Source: Stictocephala bisonia
Lineage: Eukaryota; Arthropoda; Insecta; Hemiptera; Membracidae
DNA: 64,000 nucleotides
Reading direction: 5' to 3'
NCBI GenBank assembly: GCA_035578905.1
Contig: JAQJVL010000002.1
Span: forward strand, 10,788,717 to 10,852,716
Position numbers and translations under genes: made by a program. How positions within the stretch are numbered: position 1 is the stretch's first letter; each line of letters starts with the position of its first letter. Under the pieces are notes generated by a model that saw only the letters and a list, made by a program, of their open reading frames with translations, was not told where the DNA came from and searched no databases. Shown one piece after another: positions 57,469 to 64,000 of the stretch.

Positions 57469-58590
57469 CTAGCTGACAGGCTTTGTTTCGCTTCGTGGTG
57501 TTTACTCGTCCCTCCGTGATTCTCTCTGAACCGTAATATCAATGAAAAAGCTCTACCCGCTTCCATTCTCCTTGATAACAAAGTTTTATAGTCTAGAAAC
57601 CCCTTTAGGTCTACTTTAGGGGGGTAAAAAGTAGTAGAATCTTGTTATAGTCAGTATAAATGACCTTAAACAGTAACAAATAAACTAGCCAAGCTTTCGT
57701 GTTATGTTTATGTTTGTTTATTTTAGCTGTTTGAAATAAATTAATGCCACTGTTACTCTTAGGCCCATTCTACACGAGCCACAAAAACGCGACCGGTTAG
57801 TCGCTCAGTCGCTTGACAATTTTGGCCATTCTATACGAGCAAACGTAAAATGGCACTGGTGGGAACACCGGTTGGTGTTAATCGTCTGACTTTAGGGATG
57901 TTTCATCTTAATTTCGCAAAACAGGAGATATCCTAAGAAGTTTTTTTAGTACAACCGTATCTTTGTAGAGATATTTGACAAACTGTTGTGGTTAATCACT
58001 CCATTCATAGCAAAAACATATACTGTTATGAGAAGAAGTATAGAATCAGCAGAGAGATTTGTAGTAAATTTAACAATTTAATTACTAAAAGGTTTTTTTA
58101 CTTAACCTCCGTTCGACCATAAAATAGCCCATGTATGGTATTTTATTTTTCATTGGTAATCCTAACATTTGTTTAAAACTTTTAACATCATATAGAGGAT
58201 TGACCCACGATTTTATAAATAAATCGCTCAGTGTCGAATATCTTGTTTGCAAAGACACCAAGAACTACACTGCAACTGAAAACAATGAACTGCACTGGAC
58301 TGGTGAAGTACAAGTTGGCCAGACTCTTGTAGGTTGGCTACGTGTAGAATGATTCGCCGGTCTTCGGCGCGCGACTTTTACCAACATCTTGCGTTCAACA
58401 CGCCGACACACCAACGAACACGTCCACACGTGACCGCAAAGTCGCCCCTGAAGTATGCCCAATTTAAACTCTCTGGTTCTGTGAAACACGCGCCACTTGC
58501 AGGCAAATGGTCGCGTTTTCGTGGCTCGTGTAGAAAGGGCCTTATAGAAAAAAGGAAACGTTGGAGGGCTGTTTCTTCCTCCTAGAACTG
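57469..58590 (-). mobile_element. Helitron-like family H2, copy c, split by a TIR element
   Basis: Minus-strand blocks CTTTTTTCTATAA (58557-58542) and GAGTAACAGTGGCATTAAT (57758 downward) are contiguous in copies b and d. Further on come GGTTTCTAGACTATAAAAC, GGAGAATGGAAGCGGGTAGA and AGAGAATCACGGAGGGACGA. It ends GTCAGCTAG at 57469 with T next on that strand, as expected for a Helitron 3' end. Coordinates include the nested element at 57762-58541. Confidence 0.55.
57762..58541 (+). mobile_element. PIF/Harbinger-like TIR element, 780 bp, TTA target duplication
   Basis: The left end GGCCCATTCTACACGAGCCA continuing CAAAAACGCGACC matches the complement of the right end (GGTCGCGTTTTCGTGGCTCG then TGTAGAAAGGGCC) with 2 mismatches in 33. 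TTA flanks both ends (57759-57761, 58542-58544). Copies b and d of H2 lack the insert and have one such triplet. A 3-bp TTA/TAA duplication with GGCC-type ends suits PIF/Harbinger or ISL2EU. No transposase is recognisable; frames 58131-58352 and 58265-58759 have no known domain. Confidence 0.75.
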
Positions 58591-58639
58591 GAAGTGCAAT
58601 CCAACAGTTATGGTAGATGATTTTACCGCATAATATGTA

Positions 58640-59060
58640 AAATACAAAAATGATGTTATTCCTCATCATGAAATCTTCAGAACCACTAATAGATTTTGAT
58701 GGCATTGGAGAGCAGTTACCCCTTGTATCATATAGGCCCACTAAGAAAGGATTTCTCAAATTTCTACTACTAAGGGTTTCTTTATTTCCATAAGAATAAC
58801 ATTGTCATTAATCTAATAAGTTTTTTTTTTTTTATCAAACAGCTGATATACTTTGGCTACTTTGGTTTTGAATGTGCAATTTTGAAGATAATTTCTACTT
58901 AAGATCGTTGTATCCAAAGTAGATTAAAGGGTTTTCTAGACTATACAAATTTTTTACTTAGAAGATTGGCAGCTGGATGATTTATTATAATAATGTAATG
59001 GGTAAGAGATAACCACGGAAGGAAACATAGAGTAACACTCGTATATAATAAGATGTATGT
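58640..59060 (+). mobile_element. Helitron-like family H2, copy d
   Basis: It contains AAATCTTCAGAACCACTAAT, ATCATATAGGCCCACTAAGA, TTTCCATAAGAATAACATTG, GGGTTTTCTAGACTATAC and AACCACGGAAGGAAAC, in family order. It lies head to head with copy c. Its 3' end is not clear. Confidence 0.5.
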
Positions 59061-59602
59061 TTCATATGTATACAAATTATAAAAAACCGAAATAACCAAC
59101 AAGTGAGATTCGTCATCATGATACAAAGCCTATTGTTACATAATACGACATTTCAAATCACTGCTATCACACATATTAGTATTTTGTAACTAGCTGCCTT
59201 CTGTTTTTTCCTGTCTGTCACAACGTCAAATTACCTTGGAATGAAACGTGTTTGTATTTTTAAACAGCATTCGGAGGTCTCGGAAACAATACCTACAAAA
59301 AGGTCTCCATTCCTTATTCTAAGTCACACATCCACTCGATATTGGGTACATGGGATCTTTCCTGCGTGTAATCACTCATTATCTCCACAGCAGATGAACT
59401 CTATTGTCTCGTTAGTACGACAATGCACCAGATGACGAAATGCTCGCACGCATGTTCCCCCTAGTTGGCTAATGCGTCACCTGGTGTAGTGAGTGTAATT
59501 GTACAGTACAGGAACCGGTTCCCATCTGGAGAAACACGAATGTTTAGAGGCTACTACAACCACTTCACATGATGTTGCTACAGCATCCAACTTGTGGCCT
59601 TT
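59061..59602. other. Sequence with nothing recognised
   Basis: A moderately GC-rich patch at about 59240-59570 has one 64-codon frame (59241-59435) with no recognised product. Confidence 0.35.
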
Positions 59603-60150
59603 GTTTAAAGTCAAATCAAATCAAAATCTTTATTTACTCACTCAAATATAAATCATAAGGTTACATAGATACATAGTTATATGAAGAAAATAAATACATC
59701 GATATATATCACTTACAAGGTTATACAAAAGGTAGATGAAAAAAAAGAAAGAAGAAAATCTACATGTTTTATATGTGAGTACCTTCCACATAAGCCCAAG
59801 GCTTGTGCGTGGAAGGGAGTTCTTTAATTCAAAAATAAAAATAGAGAATAAAAAAAAAGCTCAATCTTAAACAGTACAATGAACAATTAATACTAAAACT
59901 AATGGACTACTCTTATTCAGGATTAAATAAAAAATTCAAACTGAATAAAATACACAATTTGATGAGTTATGGCAATTTAATAAAAATAAAAACTAAACAA
60001 TTTTGGATGGTATTTAAAACAAGAAAATGTTAAATGCTTTTGATTAGGGTTATTATGAAAGAGAAAAAAAATGTATATATGTATATATAAAAAAAATAAT
60101 AATAAAGAGGTGGTAAATAAATACAGATTATTTACCAAATAGTAAATATC
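59603..60150 (-). mobile_element. 3' UTR of a non-LTR element (LINE-D)
   Basis: The minus strand ends in GAGTGAGTAAATAAAGATTT then TGATTTGATTTG, a common type of insect LINE 3' tail. A stable hairpin, CTTCCAC...GGCTTGTGCGTGGAAG (59785-59818), lies upstream, as in 3' UTRs recognised by reverse transcriptases. No coding sequence is left. Confidence 0.55.
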
Positions 60151-60153
60151 AAC

Positions 60154-60850
60154 AATAAATAAATAAATAAAATAAATAAATAAATAAGGTCTTTATTAGC
60201 AAGCGTTCTTCAAAGATACAGTCTCTGATTTACAAGACAACTCTTGTCACAACATACAGATACAGTAAATAATAATCTTTTTAAACTAAAACATAATAAA
60301 ACTATATAAACATCTCTATGACATGTTTTTTAAATGAACAGTAACTGAGGCTCTTCAAAGCAGGGGGCAAAGTATTGTATATCTCCGGTCCAAATTAACT
60401 AAAAGCTTTCTTGCCAATTTCTAGGCGGACCCTTGGCAAATGAAGTAGGCTGTCCTGTCGAGTACTGCGTGTGTTTATTGCATGTTTGAAAATAAGCTTT
60501 TGCCTGAGATATTCAGGCTTCCCAGTCTGGAGAATTTTGCAGATAAGTTTAATAGTCTGTAGGTACAGCAATCCATAATTGATAGCACCCTAGAGCTTAA
60601 TCTAAATTCGCTGATGTGATCAAACTTTTTGAGATTGTAAACAAATCTCAGAGCTCAATTTTGCAATCTAGTGAGAATCATGACATTTTCCTGGGACAGG
60701 CAACGAGCGAAAGACGGAAGAGCGTAGTATATGGTAGGAAAAACTGTTGAGCGGACAATTTCTAGCTTAGCAGACACTGGCAGTATTTTTACACATCTAT
60801 ACAGAGTTTTCAGCTTGATCACGATGCTTTTACATATAGTTTTTATATAA
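60154..60850 (-). pseudogene. Non-LTR reverse transcriptase C-terminus (LINE-C)
   Basis: Reading from 60850: KTLYRCVKILPVSAKLEIVR, PTIYYALPSFARCLSQENVM, ILTRLQN, a stop where Trp is expected, then ALRFVYNLKKFDHISEFRL. After a one-base frame change come ILQTGKPEYLRQKLIFKHAI, RQDSLLHLPRVRLEIGKKAF, S, a stop where Tyr is expected, and FGPEIYNTLPPALKSLSYCS. PRxRLExGxxAFSYFGPxxYNxLP is the usual ending of many insect LINE RTs. A (TAAA)n-type tail lies at 60154-60195. It differs from LINE-B next to it, so two elements are juxtaposed. Confidence 0.8.
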
Positions 60851-61149
60851 TTCGTATATCAGTAGTCCTATATCAGTAATTAAAGTGTGCTTGGAGTCGA
60901 GAATCCAGAATTTTACTGTCTAAAAACAAACATTGCATGACAAAGTCAAATACTGTATTCAGCTAGGGCATACTTCAATGTGGCTTTAAACTTGTTAAAT
61001 GGCAAAAATCTAGTATTTTTAGGTGACATTAAATAATGTTACACTATAATAAGTAATTGAAACTATTTTGAATGCTACTGTACTTTCATCTCACTACACT
61101 TAATTTAACTCTCTGTCTGGTGTCGTATGAATGAACATCGGCTGATGTA

Positions 61150-62020
61150 CAGAATAATGATAGATTTTATTTAACATAGAGCAGAGTATAAAAAACATGC
61201 AAAGATGGCAATATATGATTTTTATGCCTTAGAAATAATGGCATACAATAATGATCATAAGGTTCTTCAGAAATCAAGCGTACAGCCTTCTTTATCATTA
61301 TAAAAGCTCTGTTTGTAAAACCTGAATTTCCCCATAAGGAAATACCATATGTCAAATGACAATATATATATGAGTGGTACACAGTCAGAAGTGCATCAGT
61401 AGTAACTTTATCTTTTAAAGAACGAAGCATAAAAACTCCTTTTACCAAGCGATTAATACAGATTCGAAATGGAATTGTCACTTAAGGTCAGATTGTAACA
61501 CCTAAGAATTTTAGAGAAGGCTAACAATTATAATTATTACTACTATGGCTGGCTTTGAGATCATGAACTTAATCCTTATTAAGACTAAGTCCATTGGCAG
61601 AACACCAGTCATTGACAAATTTTGATTTTTTATTAGCCTCATTAGTTAGGATTGCAGTATTGTTTTACTTTAATACACAGGCCAAGGGAAGATAAAAAAC
61701 AACTCGAGTCATTACACATAACATTATGAGGCAAATATGTTATATAAGAACAAGGTAGGCCCCAAAACAGAGCCTTGAGGCACCCCAAATTCAACTTTTT
61801 TAGTTGAGGAAAAACCACCACTACAATAAACAGTTTGGTGTCTACCCAGTAGATAGGTACTAAAAGATTTGACAGCAAGACTATCAAATAAATAAGAGGA
61901 CAGCTTATCTACTAAAACACTGTGTACCACATTGTCGAAGGCCTTGGACATGTCATACGATCTAAATAATACACTTTCATTTGCTTCCAAACCACTTTAA
62001 ATATCATAGATTAGAGAGAG
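61150..62020 (-). pseudogene. Non-LTR reverse transcriptase fragment (LINE-B)
   Basis: From 62020: LIYDI, a stop, then LEANESVLFRSYDMSKAFDN with VVHSVLVDKL (catalytic D), HQTVYCSGG, and EFGVPQGSVLGPTLFLYNI. After frame changes come KFVNDWCSANGLSLNKD and, at 61481-61167, VFMLRSLKDKVTTDALLTVY with YCHLTYGISLWGNSGF and HILPSLHVFYTLL. The last part aligns with the LINE-A RT (YPHLRYGVIFWGNSTF, LPSLYIYETIL), so B and A are related but not the same family. The segment with the expected FADD motif is not readable. Both ends are truncated. Confidence 0.8.
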
Positions 62021-62335
62021 ACAGCCTCGACATATTGGGTTAATTATCTATAGACCAAAAGTAACAGGACATACATTTATCACTGTTTTGCTTATTAGTT
62101 ATGTAGTTTTAATGTATTCTGATGAGAGAAAATGGGGTTTTCTACCCTTTATGAATGTAATTTAAAAAATCCCTTCTCGACAACAACTGCACCTCTATGA
62201 TAAACCTTCCGTTCTGTACAAATTTACAGTCAATCGTATGGATGATTTTGGAGATTTTATGATGAATCTCAATGACTGTCAGTCAGTCATTGATTTGTAA
62301 TTAGATTATTTGCATGGCTATTAACTTTAATATAT

Positions 62336-63035
62336 GTTAATAAATACAAATTATCAGCTTTCCATTCTATGATAAATCGTCTGATAAACATACCAATGAA
62401 CGACAAACACTTCAATGAAGAAAAAAATATAATAAAATATTTGGCAATAAAAAATGGATACAAACCAAACATGACTGATAAACTAATAAGAAACAAAAGA
62501 AGAAAAGAAATAACCCCTCAACAAATCAAGACCCAATGAAGATAAAATTTATAAACGTACCATATAACACAAGCCTAAAGAAATCTATTCGAAAAACCTT
62601 TCAAAATACAAATTACAAACTAAGTTTGAGAACACGCAACATCACATTCAAAATTTTAGATAACAAATTACAAAAACAGCACTATAATGACAACATTTAC
62701 AACAAATCAGGTATTTACAAAATTAATTGTACAGACTGTGATAAATTCTACATTGGACAAACTAGAAGACCATTCAAAACACCCTTTCAAGAACACATAC
62801 AAGCTCTCAGAAGCTATAACACAACTACAATGAAATCCACCTTCGCAGAACACTTGCTCTCTACAGACCACACGTTGAATTGAAGAAAACATGAAAATAT
62901 TAAACTTTTATGAAAAAGGGAAAGAAAATGAATGCAACAGAAGAATTACATATACAGTATATTTAGCACAACAAGAAAATCCAGTGAACATATTGAACAC
63001 AAATCAATTATACAAACCCAATTTTTTATAAAATT
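62336..63035 (+). pseudogene. Penelope-like element, linker and GIY-YIG endonuclease (PLE-3)
   Basis: Plus-strand codons begin YKLSAFHSMINRLINIPMND then KHFNEEKNIIKYLAIKNGYK, the linker after the RT in PLEs. After a frameshift near 62530 the frame 62536-62883 contains KSGIYKINCTDCDKFYIGQT followed by RRPFKTPFQEH, the GIY-YIG core (GIY...YIG, with KTPF where KTRF is usual). A second frameshift near 62880 leads to MKILNFYEKGKENECNRRIT and NILNTNQLYKPNFL, the C-terminus, ending near 63035. The RT itself is missing (5' truncation). In PLEs the GIY-YIG domain cuts target DNA. Confidence 0.88.
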
Positions 63036-63163
63036 CGAAACATTAAAAATTATAATTAAAAAATATCACCAACTTATCCATATTCATCAATATTTATAAA
63101 AACCATATGTTTTACAATTTTATTTAAATAATTAATAAATACTTAATTTAATTATTTAATTTA

Positions 63164-63250
63164 CACTTGAAAATGACCATTAAGTTGAAACATGTTGTGT
63201 GAAATAATTTTAATAAAAAATGTTAAGGGTACTCAGTTTGAATTTTATTA
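63164..63250 (+). repeat. Penelope-like 3' terminus of PLE-3
   Basis: ACACTTGAAAATGACCATTA then AGTTGAAACATGTTGTGTG has the same layout (TTGAAxATG, short stem, GAAAC, ATGTTGTG) as the ends at 3881-4222 and 33525-33620. It is followed by AATTTTAATAAAAAATG and TCAGTTTGAATTTTATTAC. It lies 130 bp past the PLE-3 C-terminus. Confidence 0.55.
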
Positions 63251-63867
63251 CATCCTATATAAATTCATACTAATAATATCGATAAATAATTTACTTTTAT
63301 TATATTAATAATTTTTTGGCTATTATTATATTAAACATGTACAATTGTTTAATTTGTGTAAAATTATTTTTTTTAAACGCAATTCTAACTTTATATATTG
63401 AGAGCATGTTGATTTTTTAAAGCAACAAACTGTAAATAACAAACCCTAGGTAATTTCAGATGTTAAATATTTTAAAGTACAATATTAAATTAGGGGCACA
63501 TTTTTTAATCTACAAACTTAAAAACTCTCAAAAAAAGAAGTCGTTTAAATATTGATGGGAATTTCAGTAGTTGTTACGTGAGCCCAACTTGAACTCACTT
63601 TCAGATGATAGTCAGCCAAGCTATACTGCACACACCACCTACTTCTTAACTTGTAAACTTAGGGTCTAAAACTGGATTTACGTAGGCTGATGTCGGTAAC
63701 AACACCTGCCAAACTATCGAGCCCGTGGGAGTGCTAAACCACACTTGCTTGTGAAACCCTGCACTGGACGTAACCACACTATTGTAACTATTTACGTGTT
63801 TCAACGTCTTTTCTACTCAATTATAGGTTGAAATATCCTACATTATAAATAATAATATAATTTCCAC
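63251..63867. other. AT-rich sequence, nothing recognised
   Basis: From about 63545 to 63780 the composition is more even, but no frame or repeat was recognised. Confidence 0.35.
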
Positions 63868-64000
63868 CAGCCATTGCTTTGCTAAGGGTGGTTATCTATA
63901 CTGGCTTACCCTTATCTTCGCAGTTCTCTCTAAACTATCACAGCAATATAAGAGCTCAGCCTGCTGCCGTTCTTCTAGAAAACAATGATTTGTTTAAGTG
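63868..64000 (-). mobile_element. Helitron-like family H2, copy e, cut by the window edge
   Basis: CCAGCCATTGCTTTGCTAAG followed by CTTACCCTTATCTTCGCAGT and TCTCTAAAC corresponds to the 3' end of copy c in the same (minus) orientation. Only the last 130 bp are in the window. Confidence 0.4.

Noticed and set aside
58265..58759. 164-codon minus-strand frame
   Set aside because: It spans the right TIR of the Harbinger-like element and the boundary of two H2 copies, with no domain; a chance frame over a junction.

Overview
This window looks like an intergenic, repeat-dominated stretch of a large AT-rich arthropod genome, most likely an insect. The pointers are (TTAGG)n telomere-type repeats, decayed non-LTR retrotransposons, Penelope-like elements (PLEs), Helitrons, a tRNA-derived SINE, TIR elements and several satellite arrays. 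I found no intact cellular protein gene, no rRNA and no functional tRNA gene. Every protein similarity I could recognise belongs to a transposable element, and every such reading frame is broken. All comparisons were made by eye between parts of the window. The names X, R, A, F, M and H2 are local labels, and no database was searched.

Layout: a block X (275-3500) recurs at 18790-22740. The second copy carries a 582-bp Helitron whose empty site is preserved in the first copy. It sits between direct repeats of a decayed PLE. A dispersed family R (about 400 bp) occurs at least ten times. One R copy (23710-24053) has had its terminal 78 bp amplified into a tandem array (24054-24436 and 28351-28810), and one unit of that array was split by a 3.9-kb, 5'-truncated non-LTR element (24437-28350, minus strand).

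28811-34278 holds small relics: an RNase H fragment, a near-perfect foldback at 30304-30527, and an inverted pair of short protein-like arms at 31102-31693. Four tandem-repeat regions follow: a 77-bp array with higher-order structure (35006-36290), a hairpin-rich 60-bp array (42366-42745), a 27/30-bp minisatellite (44576-46205) and a two-tier 103/79-bp array (47771-49140). TIR elements are at 13556-14020, 39358-39658, 54729-55076 and 57762-58541. The last, probably PIF/Harbinger, is nested inside a Helitron-like copy. The right end (59603-63250) is a run of 3' fragments of three non-LTR elements and one PLE.

The many open frames over the arrays are by-products of periods divisible by three or of stop-poor repeats, and I do not annotate them as genes. 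The observations most worth following up are the dated Helitron insertion, the GC-rich island of X that appears less diverged than its flanks, the birth of a minisatellite from an R copy, the nested Harbinger insertion, and the conserved arms at 31102-31693. I did not find convincing evidence for a new functional multi-gene system.
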